NCBI GenBank assembly: GCA_030761205.1
Contig: JAULJL010000035.1
Location: forward strand, 11,736,001-11,800,000
Length of the DNA stretch: 64,000 bases
From: Fremontodendron californicum
Taxonomy: Eukaryota > Streptophyta > Magnoliopsida > Malvales > Malvaceae
Reading direction: 5' to 3'
Positions within the stretch are counted from its first letter, which is position 1. Each line of letters begins with the position of its first letter. Shown here piece by piece: positions 47,790 through 58,699 of the stretch. Position numbers and translations under genes: made by a program. A model generated the notes under the pieces. The model saw only the letters and a list, made by a program, of their open reading frames with translations. It ran no database searches and had not been told where the DNA came from.

Positions 47790-48547
47790 AAAATGTAATG
47801 CAAGTTTTTTTTGTTTGTTTTTTGTTTTTATCTAATACAAATCAATTAACAAAATTAAAAAAAATTTGTTCATAAATTTTAAATAATAAAATTTACCTTA
47901 CGAATTTTTTTTTTAATTATAAAAAATTATTTTAATTTAATTTATAAAATTTAAAATTAAAAAACAAAACTTACAAAATTTTAAAACTTACAAAATTTTA
48001 AAATTTAAACAAAACTTACAAATATTATTTTTGATTTTTTTAATTTAAGAAGAAATATTATTTTGTTTTTTTCATTTTTATAAGAAATAAAATTTTCCAT
48101 ATTTAAATTTAATAAGAAACTTAATTTAATTTATAATTTTTAAATTAAAAAAATAAAATTTACAAATTAAAAAAAATTAAAATTTGTTGATTTATTAAAA
48201 AAAAAAAAAAAAATTACTGAAGGGAAATCGCCACCCCCCATGGCGATTTCCCTTCATTCTTTTTACAAATTTGGTTAAAAATACCAAGGAAAATCGCCAT
48301 GGGGGGTGGCGATTTCCCTTGGTATTTTTATCAAATTTTGAAAAAAATACCAAGGGAAATCGCCACCCCCCATGGCGATTTCCCTTGGTATTTTTAGCCA
48401 AAATCAATTTTTTCATGCTGGGAAATCGCCGTGGGGGGTGGCGATTTCCCAGCTAATTTTAAAACAGGCGTATTTTGGGAAATAATCTAAAAGTATAGGT
48501 AATTTGGGGTTTAATTTTTTTTTTAGCTATATTAGTATAAAAAAGCC
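47790..48547 (-). repeat. Right terminal inverted repeat of the MULE
   Basis: Inverted copy of 42884-43639, with the same four hairpin units (about 48222-48452) in mirrored order and only scattered differences, for example one G in place of A in the outermost unit at 48431. Confidence 0.93.
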
Positions 48548-48557
48548 GATTATTTTG

Positions 48558-49732
48558 GCCCAAAAAAAAAAAAAAAGAAGAAAAAGGTCTGCCACAAAAA
48601 ACAAAATTGGCCACATTAATGATAGAAGATGACAAACAAATATATATAATGATAAAAAATATATATAATGATAGAAGATGACAAACAAATTCAAAATTAT
48701 GTTTGATAAATAATGTGGGAAATTGGCCACATATGGTAGAAAATGACCATCAAATCCAAAATTATGTTTGATAAATAATGCAGGAACTATAATGTTGTCT
48801 AATAAAAAATAATTTTAATTATTTGATTAATTCAATAATAATAAAAAAATTGAAACTAAGTGATAAAATTTAAAAAAGGTTATATCATTAATAATGTGGG
48901 AACTATAATGTTGTGTTCTAATAGGAGTCTAATAGAAATAATAATTTAATTAATTGATTGATAATTGATTAATCTAATAATAAAAATAAAAATAAATTAA
49001 GAGACAAATTTAATTAAGGATATTTTGGTTAATAACATTTTACACTTTTAAATTAACACTTTTAGAGATAGAAGATATATATATTATGTGTATTTATATA
49101 GTTCAAAATGTAATTCAAAATCATGTATTAATAAAAATAATTAACTTTCATAACTTAAATTATACATGATTGTCCAAATAATCACACATAAAAAATTTTA
49201 ATGCTTAGCAAAAATATATTAGATGTTAGAAATAGAAAAACAAATTACGTTCTTAAAAATCTTAATTTATATTATTTAATCTTAAAAGTAACTAAATTTA
49301 AAATGGTCATCCAAACCAATTAGGGGTTTTAGTGTTTTAGAAAAATTAGAAATTGACACATTCATTATTTGGATCAAAAAATATTTTGAAAAAAAATAAG
49401 TTATGTTTTTTTAATAAAAATAAATGTAAAAAAAAATGGATAGCTTTTTTAAATGGGTAGTTTTGAAAAAATATTTTAGAAAAAGTTGTGTTTTAAAAAA
49501 TAAATGTAAAAAAAGAATGGATAGTTATTTAAGTGGGTAGTTTTTTTTTTAAAAAGATTTGGTATTTTTTTAGGAATGAATAAGTAATTTTTTGTAAAAA
49601 ATAATTATATAAAATGTTGAAAAATATAACTACCCATATTTTATTTTTTTTGATATTATGATTTTATTTGATTTTTTATACTTTCACCAATTGAGTTGGT
49701 GAGACTAAAATCAATTAGAGATTTTATACTTT
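48558..49732. other. AT-rich intergenic region
   Basis: Short duplications around 'agaagatgacaaacaaat' and 'aattatgtttgataaataatg' (48620-48785) and 'aatgtgggaactataatgttgt' (48775-48915). From 49430 to 49640, repeated 'tggatag...gtgggtag' motifs resemble, inverted, part of 30085-30140. No gene was recognised. Confidence 0.45.
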
Positions 49733-50150
49733 CACCAATTGGGTGGGTCAAGTTGGGTTTGGATCGGGTCAATTCATGTCGGATCAATTTAGATCTTACA
49801 ATATTCAAATTAATTTCTAGTTTGAATAATTTCAGGTTCGAACCATTCGGGTTCGAGTCGCTTCTGGTTCAAATCACTTTGGGTTCGGATCATTTCAGGT
49901 TCAAATCATCTAAGGTTCAGATCATTTTGGGTTCGGATTATCTTAGATTTGGGTTATTTTGGGATTGGATAATTCGGGTTTGAAACTCGAGTTATTCGGG
50001 TTCAGATCATTCAAGTTCAAGTCATTTCGGGTTCAATTTATTATTTTTAAAACTAAATCAAATTAAATTTAAATATATTATTTTTTTGAATCAAATTTTT
50101 TTAGAAATTTATTGAAAGATAAATATAAACATTGTAATTTGTATGCTTAA
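49733..50150. mobile_element. Truncated hAT-family fragment with GGGTTCGGATCATTT repeats
   Basis: It begins CAATTGGGTGGGTCAAGTTG and matches 51678-52000 of the complete hAT at 51666-53684, including about 15 degenerate GGTTC(G/A)(G/A)(A/G)TCATTT units and the AT-rich sequence beyond. The outer end is missing. The ORF at 49696-49983 is a repeat translation. Confidence 0.65.
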
Positions 50151-50673
50151 ATTAAAGTTAATTTATTTATATAAATGAAAAAAATATGTGATTTTCTTTT
50201 TTCTATTAAATTGAAATATTTTTGCTTAATGTTTCATTGTAATTATTGGTTCACTTTTAATCAAATTCAACAAAATCATCTCAATTTCAATTTATATACC
50301 AAAAAAATTTCAATTTCAAAATGACATCATTTTTCTTAAAATAATCTAATATTAGTAAATTACCACCAACTATAAGATATATATGTAAACTACTAATATG
50401 TCGCATATGAACCGTAAAAATTAAAAATTATTTTAAGCATTTATTTTAATTATGATACTCATATGCAATTAATTTTTTATATTATTACATAACTATAATC
50501 TAATATTAATGTGATTATAACTCATTATTTTAACTTAAAGAGGGAAAGTAAAACAAACAATTTTTCTCTTTTCCTCATATAGTATTTAATCTCATTGAAA
50601 AAAAAAATGATTAATAGTATTTAATCTCATTGGGAAAAAAATTGATTAATTTAATTTATATAAGTATCATATT
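50151..50673. other. AT-rich spacer with a short tandem duplication
   Basis: A ~42-bp unit (AGTATTTAATCTCATTG, an A-run, then TGATTAAT) occurs twice at 50580-50653. A TATA-like stretch (TTTATATAAG) sits at 50656-50665. Confidence 0.5.
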
Positions 50674-51306
50674 TTGAGTTTTCCGCTAAAGTCAAAGACA
50701 ATCTTTCTCCTCTCTCCACCTTCATCAGATTCCAAATCTCAGCTAGCACAGCCGAATCCCAAATCTCAAATCCCGTTACCGCCGCTCCCACCCCATCAGC
50801 TAAATCCCAAGTTAATTTCAAAAAGTGTTTTTTCTTTTTCTTTTACATTTTCTTTTACGTTTTTTTTTTTTTTTATTTCAAATATTTATTTTGGCTTTAC
50901 TGTGATGAACTTAACTTTTCTTCATTTTCTTTTCATTGTTCTTTGGTTAGAATTGTCTTTGATATAACATAAAAAATAGTTTAGATAATAATGATGGTTT
51001 ATAATCAAATAGAATTTTGAGAATTGTGAACAGCAGATAAATTAAGTAGCCTGTTATTTGGATTTCACTTTGTGGATTGAAAAAAACAAGAATACTAGTT
51101 CAATTGCTGCTTTCAAAAATGAGTTTGTAATTCCCCCTCGAGTGCCCCTGCCCCCCGCCCCAGCGCGCTCCTCGCCTCGCCCGCCCCAACCCCCTCTTGC
51201 ACCTCCCTCCCTCCTGCCCCAACCGCAACCCCAGCCCCTTTCCCATTCTCTCTTTTCTTTCTTTATTATTTCAATAACAATAATAATAATAATTAAGTTA
51301 TTATAA
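50674..51306 (+). other. Possible degraded gene 5' end and pyrimidine-rich tract
   Basis: Two short frames are open (50674-50967, and one through 51058-51306). The first starts with a Ser/Pro/Leu-rich stretch, about 10 bp after a TATA-like sequence, so it is unlikely to be a native start. The second crosses a C-rich tract at 51132-51245 that stands out sharply in this AT-rich neighbourhood. No domain is recognised, and coding cannot be claimed. Confidence 0.25.
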
Positions 51307-51460
51307 TTTAATTTTAATATATAATTATATATAAAATTACTTAATTTAAAATCAATAATAAAATTTTAATTATTATATTACCCAAGCCTATCAAAAAATT
51401 GATCATATAATTATATAAATAAAATTATAAATAACTATTATTATAATTATTTTTAAAAAA
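51307..51460. other. AT-rich spacer
   Basis: Nothing recognised. Confidence 0.4.
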
Positions 51461-51657
51461 ATTACGGATAGAATTTTTCGTCGGTAATAACAATTTGCGA
51501 CAAAATAATTAAATTCGACATAAAATTAATTCTGTCGCAAATAGTATTAACGATAGAATATTGCGTCGGTAATAATCTCAATTTCGACTAAATATTCCGT
51601 CTCAAATACTATTTTCGACAGAATATTCTATTGCAAATACTATTTGCGACGGAATCT

Positions 51658-53692
51658 TATGCCACTAGACCTGTCAATTGGGTGGGTCGAGTTGGGTTTG
51701 GGTCGGGTCAACTCGGGTCGGATCAGTTTCGGGTTCAGGTCAATTCAGGTCGGGTCAATTTCGGGTTCGGGTCATTTTGGGTTCGGGTTATTCCGGGTTT
51801 GGGTTATTCGGGTTTGACACTCGGGTTATTCGGGTCCGGATCATTCTGGTTCAGGTCATTTCGGGTTTGACACTCAAGTTATTTGGATTCGGATCATGTT
51901 GGATTCAATTTATTAATTTTTAAAATCGAATCAGATCAAATTTAAACAGATTATTTGATCGAATAAGATTTTATTAAAATTTTATTAAAAGATAAAAATA
52001 AAAAAATAAATTATATTAAAAATAAATAGGATATTATTGTGTATCTGAAATCATTAAATGAGTCTATTTAGATATTTGAAAAATATATAATTTTATATTT
52101 GTTGAAACGTTCGAACATTGATAAGTAATCCTTAGTACTAAAAGTTTTACCAAGTGAACCAATCTTAGAAGTTGAAATGATTTTCTACTAAAATTAAATT
52201 AGACTTAAAAACTTTACTTAAAAGTTTAATTATAAAGTGTAATAAAATATAATAATAAATTATTATTCAAAATAAAAATATAAAAATAAATGTTATAAAA
52301 TTAAATTAGTTAATTATGCTAAATATTTTTATATTTTAAACATAATGTATAAAATGAAATTAATAAAAAAATTATAATAAGTAAAGATGCAATTCTTAAC
52401 ATATTGAAGTATTGACATATATAATATTTTTGAATAATGTATAATTCTTATTAAAGGAGGAATCCACTTATATTAGTGTAAAACTAAATTAGTTTTACAC
52501 ACTTTCATAACTTTTTATACGATTAATATTTTAACAATCCGACTATCATATTTCATGTTCTATTCATGTAGATCATGCACGTCGAGTTTTAAGTAAATTA
52601 AAAATGTCTAACTATTTGTTTGATTAAAAAATTTCAACCGTTAAATATATATTAAGAAAGACAGTATTCTCGATCGATATGATAGAGATATCAGATCGAT
52701 TAGAAACTTTATGTGCACGAAGAATACAATTATATTGCTAAATCCAATGGTCACTTTGTTAAAATATTAATCGTATAAAAAGTTATGAAAATGTGTAAAA
52801 CTAATTTTGTTTTACCCTAGTGTAAAACTAAATTAGTTTTACACACTATCATAACTTTTTATACAATTAATATTTTAACAATCCGACCGTCATATTTCTT
52901 GTTCTATTCACGAAGATCATGCACGTCGAGTTTTAAGTAAATTAAAAATGTCTAACTATTTGTTCGATATAAAAAACTTTCAACCGTTAAATATATATTG
53001 AAAAAGATAATATTCTCGATCGATATGATAGAGATATCGGATCGATTCGAAACTTTACGTGCACGACGAGTACAATTATATTACTAAATCCAACGGTCAG
53101 TGTATTAATATAATACAGTACAATACAATATAATATAATATGTTTTAAAATATTTTAAACTCTCAAGCATTAATTAAAATTTTCAATTTCATTCCACTAA
53201 TGCAATATATTAAAATTATAATAACAATTTAAATTTTTTTAACTAATCACATGATAAGAAATCTATCATAATAGTATAATTATAGATCTCGGATTATACT
53301 TGTACTGTACATGTATAGTCACTACACTATTTTATATATAGAGAAGAGAACAAATATAGGAATATGATCAATTTATACATAATGATAATTGCATATTTTA
53401 TCACATTCCAAAATAGTAATTACAAGTTAGACTAAAACAAATTAATAATTTATGTTATAGGTATTATTTTATTAAATTAATATTTTCAAAATAAAATTAT
53501 ACTTAATTTAAGTTCGGATCATTTTGTGTTAATTGTTCGGGTCATTTCGGGTGCGGGTTATTTTCGGTTTTGGGTTGGTTGATTTAGGTTTGTTGACTTT
53601 TTCTGGTCATATCGGGTTGGGTCGGGTTTGGATTTGGGTAGGTTGGTCGGGTTTTTCGGGTTCGGGTCAGAATTGACAGGTCTATATGCCAC
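51658..53692. mobile_element. Non-autonomous hAT element, 2.0 kb
   Basis: 8-bp target duplications TATGCCAC (51658-51665 and 53685-53692) flank TAGACCTGTCAATT...AATTGACAGGTCTA (51666-53684, 14-bp perfect terminal repeats). Both subterminal regions consist of GGGTTCGGGTCATTT-like repeats (51690-51910 and 53510-53670). The interior is non-coding and carries two MITE-like units at 52475-53102. Confidence 0.93.
52475..53102. repeat. Tandem pair of foldback (MITE-like) units within the hAT
   Basis: Unit 1 (52475-52816) has inverted ends of ~57 bp: GTAAAACTAAATTAGTTTTAC and TCATAACTTTTTATACGATT at the left, mirrored at 52765-52815. Unit 2 (52819-53102) repeats unit 1 with about 90% similarity by eye but lacks the right inverted end. 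Confidence 0.8.
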
Positions 53693-53872
53693 TCAGAATT
53701 TTTTTTTCTGTAAAAAAAAGTCCAATTATATCTAACGAAAAACTATTAGCGACTTGAGTATTCTGACGGATTTTTTCGACAAAAAATTCCATCGAAAATA
53801 CTCATTTTTGATGGAAGTTAGACTTTTTCCAACGAAAGTTTCCATCGAAAAAAGTCCGATCTCTTGTAGTGC

Positions 53873-53929
53873 CTTCTCCAACGTACAAGTTTGACTTTTT
53901 TAAAAGTACCTTGACTCCATACCAAGGCT
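53873..53929. repeat. Left part of a tandem repeat unit split by an LTR
   Basis: 'caacgtacaagtttgactttttt...ataccaaggctttacc' matches the units at 55140-55250 ('aatggacaagtttgacttttt...ataccaaagctcgaccc'). The repeat resumes after the solo LTR. Confidence 0.65.
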
Positions 53930-55142
53930 TTACCTATTGTTGGTTTTATCACGCAAGTGCACGTATCGTTAACAAGTAATATAATGAAGAGTAGAGTATC
54001 GATCCCACGAAGAATTGTCACTAATTCGTTAAGTACTAAAATTAAAACAACTCTCAATCTTATTCAAACAATTAGTTAAAGAATGTAAATTAAAAACTAA
54101 ATAAAAGAAAATAATAAATAAATCAATAGAGAAAAGCCTAGGATTACAATTTCTCTCAACACTTCGTATGAACCTCTCCTACCCTCTTAACTTGATTAAT
54201 GACCTTGAGTTGTTAACCTAGAGTTCTAATCTATTTATAAGTATCTGTCGATGGTCTTATAAAAATATCACTCTTAACCATTTAACTATATGTCTATGAT
54301 AATTGAATTAAAGAGAAACTCATTAAGCTTAGACTCTAAAATTGGTTACACATGACACGTAAGTATATTTCTACCGTATATGCAGATCAATTCATCATAG
54401 TAAATGAATATGAAATATATTTTATTCAATCCATGTCTAACACTAAACGCCCTATGTCTAGTTGTATTTAGGTTACCAAATCAATCTAATTGGTAGCTAA
54501 GCAATTATAAGCATTAAGAACAAGATTGAATAAACAACTCAATATCATTAAATCAAGCAATAGAGTAAAATAATTCAAGCTACATGTTGAGTTCCATTGC
54601 AATCCTAGAAAAATATATTTAGTTCATACTAATTAATATAAAACAAAGGAGTTTCACCATCATAAATATTACAAGAAAAATAAAGAAGATTAAGGGATAA
54701 GAGAAAACTAAAGGGTTGTCAGATCTTCAATCTTCAATCTCCCAAAATCTTTTTAGCTCCTTGCAAATCTTTGGTGGCTACTCTCCTCTTAAGAAAACTA
54801 GGTTATTTACAAGATTTAGATTTGACAACTAGGGAGAAGTCTTTATAAAGTCCTCAAGGGTTCCTATTTATAGAACTCCAAAAGCCTGAAGTAGGAAAAC
54901 TTTGTGGGCAAGTAATAGCTTTCAGCTTTGACTTTCCGTATATGAACTGATATTCTCCTTATTGCTTTAGGCCTCTACAAAAATACAAAAGTCATTAAAT
55001 AAATAACTAAATTAAACATAAAATAAATAAATAAAACTAAATTAAAAATAAATAAAAATAACTAATTAATAGTTTAAACTATAAGGACTTAGCTATATAA
55101 AATATGGTAAAATTAACTCTATTTTATAGAGTTATCATTACC
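53930..55142 (-). mobile_element. Solo LTR of the Athila-type family
   Basis: Single LTR, inverted relative to 7745-8978, from TGTTGG (53938) to GAGTTATCA (55137). Duplications TTACC lie at 53930-53934 and 55138-55142; three bases (TAT) separate the left one from TGTTGG. The flanks rejoin into an unbroken tandem-repeat unit, supporting TTACC as the true target duplication. No internal region is present. The ORF at 53818-54057 crosses the LTR edge and is not a gene. Confidence 0.8.
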
Positions 55143-55249
55143 CATCCCTAATGGACAAGTTTGACTTTTTCTTTTTTCTTCATCGAAAGTACATTGATTT
55201 CATACCAAAGCTCGACCCATCTCTAACAGACAAGTTCGATTTTTTTCAC

Positions 55250-55815
55250 CAGATGTCAACTTCACTAGGCTTAAATCTCCCATGGTGTTAGCTACATTGG
55301 GCTTAAAACACACATATTGTGCCAACTTAATTAGACTTAACTCTATAACGCCAGCTGATTGGACTTGACTCGTTTATGGTGCCAATTTGACTAGGCTTAA
55401 ATTTTCACAGTGCTAGCTATATTGGGTTTAAAACTCACATATTGTGCCAACTTAACTGGGCTTAAATCTATATTGCTAGCTACATTGAGCTTGCTCATCT
55501 ATGGTGCCAACTTGACTGGGCTTAAATCTCCAAAGTGCCATCTTGATTGAGCTTGACTCACCTATGGTGCCAACTTGACTGGGCTTAAATCCACACAGTG
55601 TCAGCTACATTGGAATTAAAACTCACATATTGTGCTAGCTTAACTACGATTAAATCTCTAGTGCCAACAACATTTGGCTTTGATGAAATAATCAACTGGG
55701 TAAAGGCTTAAAATCTCTGGTGCCAGCTACACTCGGCTTGACTCACCTATGATGCCAATTTGATTAGGCTTAAAACTCCACAGTACTAGCTACATTTGGC
55801 TTAAAACTCACATAT
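55250..55815. repeat. Degenerate minisatellite, ~30-bp basic unit
   Basis: About 18 diverged units alternate between 'gtgccaacttgactgggcttaaatct' and 'gctacattgggcttaaaactcacata' types. No gene. Confidence 0.75.
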
Positions 55816-57186
55816 TGTTATGCACAAAGCTTTAATTTGAATATCAATTTTCAACACTTTCACTTTTTGAAAATTCAATACTTAAAGCACCCATTTATCA
55901 AATTCATCATTTGAAAAATCAGCCCAATAAAGATCTCCTTATAAAAACATTTCATTTGCGAATTCTTTATTTGAAAATTTTCGCATTCAGGATTCTCCAC
56001 ATAAATGTCTCAATTTTGAAATCCCCTTTTTGAAAATATTTGAAACACCCTCCATTTTTGAAAACTTTTCTTACGAAAAATTCTTTGAACATTCCATTTT
56101 TTAAATTTGAAACTTGATTCATTCCGTTTTCAGCTTTTTCCATTTTCTTTATCTCTATTTCCCTCCTTCTTAACCCGTTTCCTTTCTTTTATTCTTCTCT
56201 CCCTTTTTTTCCTTTTTTACATTTTTCCACCACCATTATGCATCACCTAATTTGTTACACATTCTTTTTCCATTTTCTCTCATTTTCAATTTTGGCCACT
56301 TTTTTTGCTCCCTTTTTTCTTTTTCCATTACTACTTGATGTTCCACTTCTTACCATTTTCTATTCTTATTCCACATTTCTTTCCTTCTTCAATGAAGATA
56401 ATGTTATTTTAAAGCACCAAATTGATATGTAAAATGCTATGTTTGCAAATGTTTGCCATGCGTATCCTAAAATGCAACCACCTAGTTCATCACACATGTC
56501 TTAATCCATTGTAATAATATCCAAAGTTTGACCTCATTAAATCCTTTTTTTGATTCATATTCTTTTGAATACTGAAGATTTTTCTTCCTTTTTTTTTTCA
56601 AAGCTAAAAACTCATCCATGCATCGTATCATTATTGATATCTTGCCCTCTCCTTATTTCCTTTGGAAAGAAATTGCCTGCATATTTCCTTTCTTGTTACT
56701 CCTCCAATCTTTCTCAAAGTAATATTAAGAAATCCTATTGTTTATAAATTTTTGTTTATCAATCATTATTCAAAATATTTATCAAACAAAATGCACAAGG
56801 GAAGGTTTGCAACTGAACAAAATACATAGTTTAAACTATTTTTTGAAAAGTTATCAACAAAAAAATAGGTATGTAAACAAACAAGGACAATTTTGATTTC
56901 TGGGATATAGGTCTTAGATTATCAAAATACAAACTTGAGGACAAAAGATATTCTCGATAATTTATATTTGGGACTCTCTTTAGTCAAACCAAAACCTTTT
57001 TGAAGGAGCCATAGGTTGGTACCTTCAATTCTCCTAGAATGCTTTAGGTTTGAACCTTTGGCCCTCCCTTTTGTCTCACAAAACCTCCATATCCAATCTT
57101 GTGAAGAATTGATTAGACAACTAGGTGTTTTCCTTACTAAAGCCATCCTTTCAGGTTTTTGACCCAAGCTTCCTCCTTTGGTTAAG
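55816..57186. other. AT-rich, T/C-biased intergenic region
   Basis: Pyrimidine-rich at 56100-56400. Short frames there have Phe/Ser/Leu bias without domains. No element ends were recognised before the LTR at 57187. Confidence 0.4.
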
Positions 57187-58699
57187 TGATGCAGACTCAA
57201 TTAAGAGTTGTAAACCCAAGTGCAGGTTATGTTCAAGTAATAAATTCTCGGGTGTCCGAGGTCGAACCACAGGGAAGCGTATTAGTAAGTATAAGTTTAT
57301 AAATATATAAGAAAAAGAAAATAAACAAGATATTAGGGAATCAATAACAAAGAAAGTAAACAAGATATTAGAGAACAAAATAAACAAAATAACATAAAAG
57401 CAATTAAACAAGATATAAAAAAACAATAAGAAAAGATGTTGAGGTTAGAGAATCCACTCTTGGTGTTATGCTAAGATTAATCTTGTTTTATTACACAATT
57501 GAAATCTACACATAAGGAAGGTTCCAATCGGAAGGTTTAGCAATTCAGTCCAAATTGTCCAACGTCCATAGCATATGATATTATGTTCATTTGGTGTCCT
57601 CAAAACTCATAAAAAAAAGTCCAAGCATTCCTTATGCCAAGGTATATGTCTACAACAAATCAAGGTTATGAAACCAAGCATTTACTGTGCCATTTTCCTT
57701 GTCAATAACGAATCAAGATCTCTACTTTGCAAGTATGATTTTAAACCAAAAGAAAATATTATCTATACTAATGTTTATAAATGATGATTCATTTTAGCTC
57801 AAGTTTAAGAGACTAACCTTAGCATTTACCAAAAGCTTCACCTCATCACCTCAACAATATGATTAGCAACACATACTAGATATGAATAAAATGAAAAGAA
57901 ATGTAAGAAGCATAAGTAAATATAGAAAAAGAAAACTAGAGAAAGGAAAGAAAAAGAAAACTTAGAGAATTTTATTACAATGGCTAATATCCTACCAATG
58001 TATCAATGTATTCCAATACTCATCCAAGGCCCTCTATTTATACACATTTTGGAGGGCTAAATGACAAGAGACAAGCTTTACAAATTTCAAAGGTAGGTAT
58101 AATAGGTGGGTGCATTTTTCTAACAATTTTCGTCATATTGTATGACAATTCTGATCAGCCAGCTTGATGGTCGCGTTTGTCAATGTTGGAGGCTCGATCT
58201 GATAAAATGGTCTTCTAGAAAAATATACCCCTATCAGTTACGAATCCATAGCCGTTGGAATCAGATCATTTGCTCATGTGGATCGGAAGATATGGTCAAA
58301 ATACCAAAACGGTGCAGAACAGACGTCATTGCACATCAGCCAACTTGATGGTTGATTTCGGTAGGGAAAACGACTCCGTTTCAAGAAGTGTAAAACATGA
58401 AAAAGATAGATATGCCTCTTAACTATGCACGCTTAAAATTTCAGCCTTATTGCTTCAGTGAAACTCCAGATATAGCTGATATGGCAAAAGGTGTCGGAAC
58501 TGGAACTGAACTGGATTTGCCCTTAATTCTTTATTTAACCTAGTAATCTGAAATCACTCAAAGAAACTCGTGAAAAGCACCAAATTACATAAAAATATAA
58601 AAAATCATAAACACAATTAGACTAAGCAATAATAACTCGTATTTGACACAAAATAATAATAAAACATAACTAAAAACTATATAATTATACGAGTTATCA
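57187..58699 (-). repeat. 3' LTR of the LOG-carrying Ty3 element
   Basis: Begins TGATGCAGACTCAATTAAGA and ends TACGAGTTATCA (1.51 kb). The base run TTAAG just left of it is the candidate target site. It shares little with the LTR at 15684 beyond short motifs such as the 'ggtcgaaccacaggg' block. Short frames inside are not conserved. Confidence 0.8.

Larger units (their letters stand above)
42874..48557 (+). mobile_element. Mutator-like element (MULE), apparently intact, 5.66 kb
   Basis: 10-bp target duplications GATTATTTTG (42874-42883 and 48548-48557) flank an element from GGCTTTTTTATACTAA (42884) to its inverted copy (48547). Terminal inverted repeats are 756 bp (42884-43639) and 758 bp (47790-48547) and nearly identical by eye. 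Inside lie a 97-bp tandem array and an intact two-exon transposase on the + strand. All parts needed for an autonomous MULE are present, and the preserved ends suggest recent movement. Confidence 0.95.
51461..53872 (-). mobile_element. CACTA (En/Spm-type) element fragment, interrupted by a hAT
   Basis: The right end reads inverted as CACTACAAGAGATCGGAC (53855-53872), the CACTA terminus. Subterminal repeats of the type TTTGCGACGGAAT and TTCGTCGGTAATA fill 51470-51657, with degenerate TTCCATCGAAAA forms at 53740-53860. A hAT (51666-53684) splits the fragment. No left CACTA terminus and no transposase were found, so it is truncated. Confidence 0.75.

Noticed and set aside
49696..49983. Repeat-encoded 97-residue-scale frames, also at 51631-51923
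   Set aside because: Translations of GGGTTCGGGTCATTT subterminal repeats of hAT elements.
57125..58348. Several 60-90-residue ORFs in the LTR at 57187-58699
   Set aside because: No domains or conservation; inside an LTR.
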